A stretch of DNA of 34,917 bases from a virus, in the IMG/VR virus record IMGVR_UViG_3300021962_009940, positions 1 to 34,917 of that record. One strand, written 5' to 3'. The notes beneath the pieces are model-generated. The model was not told the DNA's origin. It ran no database searches and worked only from the letters and a program-made list of their open reading frames with translations. Below are positions 21,229 to 28,375 of the stretch, in pieces (the first letter of the stretch is position 1; the number at the start of each line of letters is the position of its first letter). Both the position numbers and the translations under genes were made by a program.

Positions 21229-21876
21229 TTATGTATTGGCCAACTGTGCAAGATACTGTACAGTAGCAGGTGTTTGCACACCAGTTACTTGCAGTGTTAC
21301 TCTGGGATGGTGGCTGGCATTGGCTGTGGCATGTGGAAGATTTTGCCAATCAAATGTGGTCACTTCGCCAGCACGCCAACGGCTATGGCAGTAGTTGCCA
21401 TAACTCCAAAACTGTCCAGATTCCCAATCAGTCAGCTGTATTTGCACACGCAGCACACTGTTGGGATTGTCGGGATTCCACTTTTCCAACTTGTCTAGGT
21501 GCAAGTTCCAAACTTGACCAGGCATTTGCACGTGAATACGAGCCATGGAATCTTCTAAGGCAAAGCGGTCAGCAATCTCTTGCAACACAGGAGGAATTGC
21601 CCAGTTTAGATTGGTGATGACATAATCTGCTCCGTATCCTTCGCGTTCTAGGTCATAATCTTCTGCAGCCAGTTCTTCCTCGGGTCGTATTTTACCCGCA
21701 GCACCACGTGTGCGCCAGGTAGCAGATCTCGAGTTGGCCACAATGTCTGCCAACTCTGAATCCCAACATGGCTGGATAAATCCCAGACGCACAACACGAT
21801 CTTGATCAGGATCAAAACGACGATTATCAAAATGATATTGACTGCGTTTTTTAGTTTCGTCCCATGAGCTCATCAT
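21229..21876 (-). CDS. 2OG-Fe(II) oxygenase-like protein (second member)
   Basis: 215 residues. The iron facial triad appears as H126-x-D128 (WNLHLDKL) and H182 (NLPHATAN), with R192 (HPRVTLQVTG) for 2-oxoglutarate. The N-terminal part (WDETKKRSQYHFD) differs from the 173-aa enzyme at 5316-5837, so these are distinct genes, not recent copies. The stop is followed by the PAAR late element; the start overlaps the sulfotransferase-like gene by 4 bp. Substrate unknown; could act on protein, nucleotide or small molecule. Confidence 0.75.
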   Translation of the reverse strand: MMSSWDETKKRSQYHFDNRRFDPDQDRVVRLGFIQPCWDSELADIVANSRSATWRTRGAAGKIRPEEELAAEDYDLEREGYGADYVITNLNWAIPPVLQEIADRFALEDSMARIHVQMPGQVWNLHLDKLEKWNPDNPNSVLRVQIQLTDWESGQFWSYGNYCHSRWRAGEVTTFDWQNLPHATANASHHPRVTLQVTGVQTPATVQYLAQLANT

Positions 21877-22487
21877 ACCACAGTTACCTCAATGTCTGAT
21901 TTTTTGTAACTTTGATAATATTCCATAGGTGGTGGTTCAATGCCCAAGGTCCTTGCCAAAGTCAGGTTGTCTCCAATGTAATAACTGCCTTTCCACGCTG
22001 CCATAATATCTCTATTTTGATCTGCAATGATTCGAGCCATGTGTCGAAGATCCACATAGTACTGTTCATATTTAGGGTAAGTGATATTGAAATGACCGCA
22101 CTTGACCCACCAGCCCAGACAGGCATCGTCACAGCGATGTACCAGAATAACTGGTGAATCAGGCCAGTGTTTTTTTAGAAAATCAATGTGGTGTGCAAAA
22201 ACATGACTCTTGACAATACGCACACCTTCTCCCGAGAATGGACGATCAAATTCTGCTTCACATTCTTCTTTGCTGTAGTCAGATAATCTATCAAAAAATC
22301 CACCAAACTCCATACCAGGATCAAAGTATGCACCCAAGTGCATGAGTTGTGGTTCTCCCCATGCACTATGCCAATACTCACGTGCCGCACTAGCATCACT
22401 GCGGTCAATACTGGAACTGAAGTAAATGTTCTTTGCTACGCTGGACCATTTACTTCCTGGGGCACCTGCCATAAAGATATATTTCAT
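21873..22487 (-). CDS. Sulfotransferase-like P-loop protein
   Basis: 204 residues. The N-terminus KYIFMAGAPGSKWSSV fits the 5'-phosphosulfate-binding loop of sulfotransferases, and VRIVKSHVFAHH near 90-101 and VILVHRCDDACLGWWVKCGH near 117-136 fit the 3'-phosphate and core regions. Many aquatic T4-like phages have relatives starting this way. It would transfer a sulfuryl group from PAPS to a sugar or other acceptor. It overlaps the 2OG oxygenase (4 bp) and the Bug protein (4 bp), so these three are coupled. Classification is moderately secure; activity is not shown. Confidence 0.6.
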   Translation of the reverse strand: MKYIFMAGAPGSKWSSVAKNIYFSSSIDRSDASAAREYWHSAWGEPQLMHLGAYFDPGMEFGGFFDRLSDYSKEECEAEFDRPFSGEGVRIVKSHVFAHHIDFLKKHWPDSPVILVHRCDDACLGWWVKCGHFNITYPKYEQYYVDLRHMARIIADQNRDIMAAWKGSYYIGDNLTLARTLGIEPPPMEYYQSYKKSDIEVTVV

Positions 22488-23467
22488 TTTTTTCCTATTA
22501 GGTCAACTTGATCAGCCAGTGGCATCCAAATACTACGCAAGTGTTCAATATGCTGATCAAATCCAGCAGGTGTCATTTCTGCAGGTACAGCAATAATTAA
22601 ATTGTCTTCGTAGTATTTTTTCACTGCTGGAGTGTACATAGCAGCAGTGAATGCCCGGCGATACCATTCTACAATCTCTGCTGGTGCGTTTGGAGGCAGT
22701 ACCAGTGACCATGCTGCATAGATATCAATGTAACTTCCGCCTACTTTGATTGGTTCTGCTTCAGGTAATTTGGCTAATTTTTGATCGCCTGTGATACCAA
22801 TCACTTTGACTTTGCCGGCCTGCACCAAAGGTAGTGCAATGCTGATGGGCATGATTCCAAACTCTATACCGGCATCGCTAGCAGTGGCTGAAACTGCTTG
22901 TAATGGGCCTTGATATTGTACAAATTTAACAAGATCTTTGTTGCCTTGTGCTTTCCACATGAAATATTCAAATGTCATACGATGTGCACCTGATCCCACT
23001 GCAAAAGTAACTGGTTTGTTGGTATTTTTAACCAGCTCTGCTAGTTCAGCAGCCGTGTTGATTTTGCTCTTGGGGTTGGCCACAATAGTCAAAGGACTTT
23101 TGCCCATGCCCATTACACTGGAAAAACTGTTGTATTTGAATTTCTTGATATCTTTTTGCCAAATATCATTGGTGATGTAAGTGCCAACATAACTGGGAAC
23201 ACTAATAGTGTAACCATCAGGTTTGGCTTCATACAAATAATTACTGGCGATCACACTGTCAGCACCAGGTTTGAGTTCTATTAAAAAATTGGCATTGGGA
23301 TTGGCCTTGGTTACTTCGGCTGCTAACACTCTAAATCCTACTTCATTGCCAGATCCCGGCTGAAAACCAATAACAACACTAACAGGTTTAGTGGGTTCCC
23401 ATGCCGCAGATGTCAGAGGCATAACCGATATTGCTGCCAATAACAGGGCAGAGATAAAACGTTTCAT
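22484..23467 (-). CDS. Bug/TctC-family periplasmic solute-binding protein
   Basis: 327 residues with a clear signal peptide (KRFISALLLAAISVMPLTSA, cleavage near 21-22). The mature protein has the Bug fold hallmarks: W-x-P-x-K-P-V-x-V-V-I-G-F-x-P-G-S-G (about 23-40), PDGYTI near 83, a VGSGAHRM segment and a late WYRRAFTAAM...P helix. Such proteins bind carboxylates, amino acids or nicotinate-type ligands for tripartite tricarboxylate transporters and are vastly expanded in Betaproteobacteria. The stop overlaps the sulfotransferase-like start (ATGA), so it is embedded in the phage operon. A GATAAATA element lies 79 nt upstream. Confidence 0.9.
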   Translation of the reverse strand: MKRFISALLLAAISVMPLTSAAWEPTKPVSVVIGFQPGSGNEVGFRVLAAEVTKANPNANFLIELKPGADSVIASNYLYEAKPDGYTISVPSYVGTYITNDIWQKDIKKFKYNSFSSVMGMGKSPLTIVANPKSKINTAAELAELVKNTNKPVTFAVGSGAHRMTFEYFMWKAQGNKDLVKFVQYQGPLQAVSATASDAGIEFGIMPISIALPLVQAGKVKVIGITGDQKLAKLPEAEPIKVGGSYIDIYAAWSLVLPPNAPAEIVEWYRRAFTAAMYTPAVKKYYEDNLIIAVPAEMTPAGFDQHIEHLRSIWMPLADQVDLIGKK

Positions 23468-23545
23468 TTTTTGTTTCCTTGTGAAAAATATGATATATAA
23501 CTTGATAATAAAACAAGTGCATAAATTTTTATGCTTTTGTAATTT

Positions 23546-23553
23546 TATTTATC
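23546..23553 (-). promoter_or_regulatory. T4-late-like promoter element (GATAAATA)
   Basis: Minus strand, 79 nt upstream of the Bug start. Same octamer as at 361 and 21203. The divergent gap (23468-23571) also has a perfect 7-bp-arm palindrome (gcataaa-tt-tttatgc). Confidence 0.4.
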
Positions 23554-23571
23554 TTTTTAGAGAAAATTTTT

Positions 23572-24306
23572 ATGAATAGCAAAATTTTTAATCACATTTT
23601 AGAAAAAATGAAAGATACCTTTCATTTAGCCAAATATGACGAAATTCGTGTAGCGTTTAGTGGCAAGACAAAATTAGACGATTTGCCGTGGACTCCGGCA
23701 CGTAAATTGAAATTTCAACAAGATTTGGAATCTACGTTTGGTGTACCTGTTGAATTAGAAGGCACCCTAGCACAACTGGTAGAACGCACAGATGTTCGTT
23801 ACTTGATGTGGTTTTTTGGAGAAATTTGGAAACCCAGAACTGAAAGATATCATTGGACTGGATATCGTATTGCCGAAGAAATTTGTCGTGCAAATCCACG
23901 CAAAGTATTAGACATAGGTTGCGGATACAATCCATTCAAAGGGCGTATTCCAAATTTGATTGGTATTGATCCTTACAACAACTGTGCCGACTTCCAAGTT
24001 GACATCATGGACTATCATGTGGAACCAGCCAGCTTTGATCATGTGATTGCGTTGGGATCCATCAACTTCAACAGTCGAGAGGACATCGAAGAACGCTTTA
24101 GTGCCACTGTAAATCTGTTGGCACCGGGTGGTCATTTATGGATGCGTTGTAACCCTGGACATAGTCACAAAAATGGACCATGGGTTGATATATTTCCATG
24201 GTCCTTTGATGTTGCTTATGAGTTGGCTAAAAAATACAACCTAACTCTAGAAACGCTTAAACAGGATCAAGACAGATTGTTTTTCCTGTTTCGGCGCAAC
24301 GCTTAA
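23572..24306 (+). CDS. SAM-dependent methyltransferase
   Basis: 244 residues, ATG 23572 with AGAGA upstream. The class I methyltransferase core starts near 110: motif I VLDIGCGYN (112-120), NLIGIDPYNNCADFQVDI (128-145), HVIALGSINF for motif IV and LLAPGGHLWMRCN for motif V. Close in pattern to a methyltransferase widespread in aquatic T4-like phages. Residues about 30-75 (LDDLPWTPARKLKFQQDLESTFGVPV, described as region) resemble acyl-carrier helices but lack the D-S-L serine. Single plus-strand gene, divergent from the Bug gene; converges by 4 bp with the LSm-like gene. Target unknown. Confidence 0.8.
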   Translation: MNSKIFNHILEKMKDTFHLAKYDEIRVAFSGKTKLDDLPWTPARKLKFQQDLESTFGVPVELEGTLAQLVERTDVRYLMWFFGEIWKPRTERYHWTGYRIAEEICRANPRKVLDIGCGYNPFKGRIPNLIGIDPYNNCADFQVDIMDYHVEPASFDHVIALGSINFNSREDIEERFSATVNLLAPGGHLWMRCNPGHSHKNGPWVDIFPWSFDVAYELAKKYNLTLETLKQDQDRLFFLFRRNA

Positions 24307-24605
24307 CCTACCAAGATCTTCTTTTCCGGCGGTACTACTACGCCGGTTGTTACTTCAATATACTTGGTTTTGATATCATCCTTGGCGTCAGCAATCATGG
24401 AAACGGCTGCGCCATACAGCACAATTTCCTTGTCCAAGTTGCCACTGAACATGCTGGGCATCATTTGCAGGCCTTGTTGAGTTGGTGCCATGCTGACGGG
24501 TTGTTTCAAAATAAACATGCCATCGGTTACTTCTACAATCTTGGCAATCAGCTCTTCGCCACTGTTTAATTTAAAAACCAATATTTCGTCTTTTTCGATC
24601 TTCAT
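24303..24605 (-). CDS. Conserved phage LSm/Hfq-like protein, 100 aa
   Basis: 100 residues. The N-terminus DEILVFKLNSGEELIAKIVEVTDG has the strand pattern of Sm-fold proteins (G-x-E-x-x-x-x-V/I), followed by FILKQPVSM, GLQMMPSMFSG and a C-terminal KYIEVTTGVVVPP. I recall similar proteins in marine T4-like phages. An RNA-binding or scaffold role is possible. AGGAT precedes the ATG. Last gene in the NrdA-to-glutaredoxin operon, 2 nt after the glutaredoxin stop. Confidence 0.6.
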   Translation of the reverse strand: MKIEKDEILVFKLNSGEELIAKIVEVTDGMFILKQPVSMAPTQQGLQMMPSMFSGNLDKEIVLYGAAVSMIADAKDDIKTKYIEVTTGVVVPPEKKILVG

Positions 24606-24607
24606 CG

Positions 24608-24850
24608 TTATCCTTTAAGTTGTGTCCAAAAGTTCTCAGGTTGTGCTACTAAACCCTGATAGCCACCTTGCAATAGTGTGTCGCCGTTGAAAATTTGTGG
24701 CACGCTACGCAAACCTTGGTCTACTAAAAAGCCACGTGCATCCGGCTGTTCTTCAAGATTAATGGTTTGGTATGCTACGCCGCGGCTTTCCAACAGTGTT
24801 TTTGCACGATCGCAATAGGGGCAATTATTTTTTGTGTATACTGTTAACAT
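24608..24850 (-). CDS. Glutaredoxin
   Basis: 80 residues, standard size for bacterial/phage glutaredoxin. Dithiol active site C10-P-Y-C13, cis-Pro in SVPQIF (about 49-54), and GGYQGL for glutathione binding. It reduces disulfides, notably in class I ribonucleotide reductase. AGGAA precedes the ATG. It is in the same direction as NrdA and NrdB, two to three genes upstream, so the phage likely brings its own electron donor. Confidence 0.92.
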   Translation of the reverse strand: MLTVYTKNNCPYCDRAKTLLESRGVAYQTINLEEQPDARGFLVDQGLRSVPQIFNGDTLLQGGYQGLVAQPENFWTQLKG

Positions 24851-24864
24851 ATCAATTTCCTAGT

Positions 24865-26043
24865 TTAGATTATAGCAGTTTCAATCAGGTGTGTCAAGTG
24901 TTTTGCAGTTGCAGGACTAACTGTCCATCCCAAATGTCCATGCCCAGTATGATAGAACACCCGCGAGTCTGTTTGACTTTGGCGCACTATGGGCATCATG
25001 TTGGGAGTCATGGGACGTAGACAGGCCCAAGATTGATAATCATGTGTGTTGATTTGTGGTAAATTTTCATGCACCCAATTCAACAGGGGTTGGATCCTGT
25101 CCTTGCGTATGTCATAGTTTTCACCGGTGAGTTCAGCAGTGCCAGCCACACGCAGTCTGTTGCCCAAGGGAGAAGCTACTATTTTGGCTTGATCATCCAA
25201 CAAACTGGTCTTGGGTAACAGTCTAGGATCAACATTGTTGATGGTAATGCTGTAGCCTTTGACAGGATAGATAGGCAACGAATCGCTAATGCTACGAGCC
25301 AACTCAACTGACCCAACTCCGGCCGACACTACCACTGCGTCATACTGTATTGACAGAGATTCCAAGCTGTCTAGTCGGGAATCATAATGAAATTCAACCG
25401 CGTACTTATCTTTCAACACACGGCACAGTTCGTGACAGAATTTATGCATGTCGCCAACCCAATCACCGGCAGTCCAAGCACCGCCTAAGATACCGCTGGC
25501 TAAGAGACGTGGATCTGTGTCAGCAACAGTTTGAGCGTCCATGATACTCCATTCACACCCGTTTGATTCATACAATTCTCGTGCTTGTATGGCTGCGTCA
25601 AAGTATTTTTGATCTTTGTAAAAATGCAAAATACCGCACGTGACCTGATCAAAATTTTCAATACCTTCTTCGTTGATTAAGTCTTGATATAACTTGCGCG
25701 ATTCAAGCCCCAAGCGAATGGTTTCCGCTGTGTTCTTGGCATAGTCACCTCGTAGTGTATGGTAAAGGAACTCGGTCATCCATTTGATTTTGGCCCATTC
25801 AAATGTAGGGCGTATCAGTAAAGGTGCATCCTTGCGCAGCATCCATTTGATGCCTTTCTTTACATTGCTCCATGTATTCCAAACTTCGCTGTTTGACACA
25901 GACACTTGCGCACCGTTGGCATAACTGGTGCGCATGGCGGCATACCGTTCTTGATCTACAACTGTGACTTTATGGCCCGACTTGGCCAAATAGTAAGCAG
26001 CCATAACGCCGCTGATACCTGCTCCTACTACTGCAATTTTCAT
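24865..26043 (-). CDS. D-amino acid dehydrogenase-like FAD oxidoreductase
   Basis: 392 residues (host DadA about 430). N-terminal FAD Rossmann motif GAGISGVMAAYYLAKSGH (7-24) and VVDQERYAAMRTSYANGAQVS (28-48, as region), a DadA-type start. Later YPVKGYSITI, GTAELTGE and C-terminal CLRPMTPNMMPIVR with GHGHLGWTVSP, matching the DAO family. It deaminates D-amino acids (or related) to keto acids and ammonia, passing electrons to quinones. Clearly bacterial in type, yet inside the phage NrdAB operon, 14 nt before glutaredoxin. No strong ribosome site. Exact substrate unknown; a glycine/sarcosine oxidase role is an alternative. Confidence 0.85.
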   Translation of the reverse strand: MKIAVVGAGISGVMAAYYLAKSGHKVTVVDQERYAAMRTSYANGAQVSVSNSEVWNTWSNVKKGIKWMLRKDAPLLIRPTFEWAKIKWMTEFLYHTLRGDYAKNTAETIRLGLESRKLYQDLINEEGIENFDQVTCGILHFYKDQKYFDAAIQARELYESNGCEWSIMDAQTVADTDPRLLASGILGGAWTAGDWVGDMHKFCHELCRVLKDKYAVEFHYDSRLDSLESLSIQYDAVVVSAGVGSVELARSISDSLPIYPVKGYSITINNVDPRLLPKTSLLDDQAKIVASPLGNRLRVAGTAELTGENYDIRKDRIQPLLNWVHENLPQINTHDYQSWACLRPMTPNMMPIVRQSQTDSRVFYHTGHGHLGWTVSPATAKHLTHLIETAII

Positions 26044-26056
26044 TTAATAATTTTCC

Positions 26057-26071
26057 AATACTGAAAGTATT
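26057..26071 (-). other. Short hairpin between 109-aa ORF and dadA-like gene
   Basis: AATACT-gaa-AGTATT perfect 6-bp inverted repeat overlapping the stop of the upstream ORF by 2 bp. No T run follows. Possible RNA-processing or weak attenuation element. Confidence 0.3.
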
Positions 26072-26399
26072 ATAAAGATTTGTTTACTACTTCAAATATG
26101 ATACCATTTTCTGTTTGATATCGCATGAAAAATGCCAACCACTCAGAATCTGTTCCTTTTCCTTGCGCGGCTGTGACTTCGTCTTTCCAAACATACACTC
26201 TGTCATTGACAGTACCTGTGCCTTCGACTACTACAAGATCCCCGCGAGCAATGGCTCGATCTCTCAAATCAAACTGCCGTAATTCGGCAGCACGAAACTG
26301 AGCTTGTTCGACCATAGACAAAGTTTCTATCCATTTATGTAGTGGTATAGCTGGTTGGCCATCTTGAGTCTTGTAGACAAATTCTTGTGCAACTGGCAT
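26070..26399 (-). CDS. Hypothetical protein, 109 aa
   Basis: Not recognised. 109 residues, MPVAQEFVYKTQDGQPAIPLHKW..., acidic-basic balanced, with a helix near 27-50 (MVEQAQFRAAELRQFDLRDRAIARG, region) and strands DLVVVEGTGTVNDRVYVWKD. No signal or membrane segment. It starts 2 nt after the NrdB stop, no clear ribosome site. It could be a small phage protein tied to nucleotide metabolism, by position only. Confidence 0.55.
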   Translation of the reverse strand: MPVAQEFVYKTQDGQPAIPLHKWIETLSMVEQAQFRAAELRQFDLRDRAIARGDLVVVEGTGTVNDRVYVWKDEVTAAQGKGTDSEWLAFFMRYQTENGIIFEVVNKSL

Positions 26400-26401
26400 G
26401 A

Positions 26402-27502
26402 TTATAGATTTGGTAGTTGTTCGTAATCAAGCTCGTCGCTCATGACACCAATTACATAGTTTGTTGATTCAGTTTCCTGCAGAGCCGACTGCTTCTTGTG
26501 TATGTCAGTGTGCTTGTTGAACCACGGAATTGGCGTTGAGCGAGGTGCTGTACCTTGGTATTTGATACCTATCTGTTTGAGTGCATCCACTGCTGTGTAG
26601 TCTACAAAGTCCATTAAAATGTTGGCATTGAGTCCAATCACAGGACCTTTCTTAAACAGGTACACAGCCCAATCTTTTTCTTCACGGATAACATCTTTGT
26701 AGATCTCGTAAACTTCAGCTTCGCATTCAGCTTTGGCTTGTGCAAAGCGTGGATCTTCTTTGACCACTTGATTGATCAGGAAAGCTGTCCAACCTTTGTG
26801 TAACAGTTCGTCTTGTAGAATCAAACTGATGATGTTGCCGTTGCCAATGAAGATACGATTTTCGACCATGGCCAAACTTGTAGCAAAGCTGACCATAAAG
26901 CGGAATGCTTCTAAGGCATAGCTAGCATGTAGTGCTAGCCAAATGGCTTTGATATGACCATCTTCTTGTACATACAAGTCTGCTTCTTTACAGCAATTGA
27001 GCTTATGCAATGCATCGTAGTATTTGCCTACGCTACTGGCCATACCAACAATCTCTTCAGTATCGTGAATTGTGTTGAACACATCCTTAGGCACGTTGTA
27101 AATGTTGCGAATGATATGACTGTAGCTACGACTGTGAATATTGGTTTCAAAGAAGCTCCAGTTATACATTAGTGCTTCCAGTTCAGGCAAACTTACACAT
27201 GGTGTAAACACTTGCGCAGGACCTCGTCCTTGTAAACTATCTAGTGCTGTTTGTCGCAACAAATTACTGGTGAAGATATGCTTGACAGCATCACTGGCGT
27301 CCTTGAAGTCGCCGGCGTCCTTGGTAAGACTGATCTCTTCTGGTACCCAATAAAAACCACGTGCTGTAGTTTCAAAGTTGGCAACCTTGTTGTACTTGAC
27401 TTCTTCAAAGCGTTGGATAGTAACCGGGCCTGCTGGATCCAGAAACATCTTGCGATTTAAGTAATCTGTTTTTGTTTTCAAATTGTATTGTGCTTTGCTC
27501 AT
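26402..27502 (-). CDS. nrdB: Ribonucleotide reductase class I beta subunit (NrdB)
   Basis: 366 residues (E. coli 376). Holds the di-iron-tyrosyl radical for making deoxynucleotides. Metal ligands: D88 (TALDSLQGR), E119 and H123 (FFETNIHSRSY), E198 (YALEAFRF), E232 and H235 (QDELLHKG). Radical Tyr is Y127. E119 to H123 has four-residue spacing (ETNIH) where E. coli has three (ETIH), so one residue is inserted beside the metal site. The C-terminus SDELDYEQLPNL has the NrdA-binding tail. It overlaps a small ORF upstream by 4 bp. Pairs with the NrdA at 28375-30726. Confidence 0.92.
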   Translation of the reverse strand: MSKAQYNLKTKTDYLNRKMFLDPAGPVTIQRFEEVKYNKVANFETTARGFYWVPEEISLTKDAGDFKDASDAVKHIFTSNLLRQTALDSLQGRGPAQVFTPCVSLPELEALMYNWSFFETNIHSRSYSHIIRNIYNVPKDVFNTIHDTEEIVGMASSVGKYYDALHKLNCCKEADLYVQEDGHIKAIWLALHASYALEAFRFMVSFATSLAMVENRIFIGNGNIISLILQDELLHKGWTAFLINQVVKEDPRFAQAKAECEAEVYEIYKDVIREEKDWAVYLFKKGPVIGLNANILMDFVDYTAVDALKQIGIKYQGTAPRSTPIPWFNKHTDIHKKQSALQETESTNYVIGVMSDELDYEQLPNL

Positions 27503-27744
27503 ATTTTATCTTCTTTAATCAATTCGTGTTCGTTCCATACGTTTCTATTATGTACTGCACTTTCTTTTAACAATCTCCATGTTTTTTCTTTAGCTGTTTC
27601 AGTCCAAGTAAAGTATAAATTGTTTAAAGGAGGTCGTCCAGTGTGTTTATCGTACAGTGATTTATGCTGATGGTAGGTACATAACCATATTAGTTTGCCG
27701 CTGGTTACAGTAACAGGCCACCAGGCAAACTTTTTACTTTCCAT
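27499..27744 (-). CDS. Small Trp-rich protein, 81 aa
   Basis: 81 residues from ATG 27742-27744, overlapping the aldolase end by 11 bp and nrdB start by 4 bp. Rich in Trp, Lys, Tyr and His: FAWWPVTVTSGKLIWLCTYHQHKSLYDK (region 5-32), suggesting a compact beta fold. No known family. It lies between the aldolase and nrdB, so it is coupled to RNR expression. A frame extension to 27765 inside the aldolase is less likely. Confidence 0.55.
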   Translation of the reverse strand: MESKKFAWWPVTVTSGKLIWLCTYHQHKSLYDKHTGRPPLNNLYFTWTETAKEKTWRLLKESAVHNRNVWNEHELIKEDKI

Positions 27745-28375
27745 AATTGCCCGACGCCAGTACAATCTTGCAAATATGTTCTAGTCGTTCGATATGTTCG
27801 TATGCACGCCACGGACTGGTATCAATAGCAACTACTCCGTGTCCTTTGATTCCTATGATATCAAATGGTACATTTCCGTGTCGGTCTATCTGCAATTTTT
27901 CTAAAGTCTGATCAGCAAGCTCTTGACTGATAGGAGGCACGTCGCCCACATTGGGTGCAACTCTGGTATAACGATTCAGTTCTGGAAACGCATCGCTGAT
28001 TCTGCTAAGGTCAATCCCGGCATGCATAGCAGCAATACAGTAAGTGGGATGAACATGAACAACCACACGAACATCGTCTCGATGTTGCCCCATTTCTTTC
28101 TGTAGACCAAAGTGCAAGGGTATCTCTCCACTGGGTATGAGTTTCTCACTGATATCAGTATAAGGCAATACAACCCATCCAGTATCTTCGTCAGGGCGTC
28201 TTGTTATACCAATCTTCTTAAACTGATCGGGCTGTAAGGTTTGCTTACGCACACCCGACGGTGTAATATAAAAGTGATCACGGTCGTGATGACGAATACT
28301 TACATTGCCGTCACGACTAGTAATCCAATTACGCTTGTAAGCGTCTACCATTATGTCACAAATAGTTTCAAGCAT
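27734..28375 (-). CDS. Class II aldolase/epimerase family protein
   Basis: 213 residues, the usual size for FucA/AraD-type enzymes. Motifs: TSRDGNVSIR (19-28), YITPSGVRKQTL (36-47), IPSGEIPLHFGL with catalytic E84 (80-91), VVHVHPTYC with zinc H107/H109 and GIKGHGVVAID with zinc H179. The family cleaves or epimerises sugar phosphates (L-fuculose-1-P, L-ribulose-5-P, methylthioribulose-1-P). Inserted between nrdA (1-bp TAATG overlap) and the small ORF before nrdB. It could feed pentose-phosphate or salvage methylthio-sugars; substrate not decided. Confidence 0.88.
   Translation of the reverse strand: MLETICDIMVDAYKRNWITSRDGNVSIRHHDRDHFYITPSGVRKQTLQPDQFKKIGITRRPDEDTGWVVLPYTDISEKLIPSGEIPLHFGLQKEMGQHRDDVRVVVHVHPTYCIAAMHAGIDLSRISDAFPELNRYTRVAPNVGDVPPISQELADQTLEKLQIDRHGNVPFDIIGIKGHGVVAIDTSPWRAYEHIERLEHICKIVLASGNYGK

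Noticed and set aside
22484-26043. Bug and DadA-like genes as host contamination or an assembly join
   Set aside because: The Bug gene overlaps a phage-type gene by ATGA, and the DadA-like gene lies in the same operon as NrdB, glutaredoxin and the LSm-like gene with short spacers, so both are embedded in the phage-like layout.
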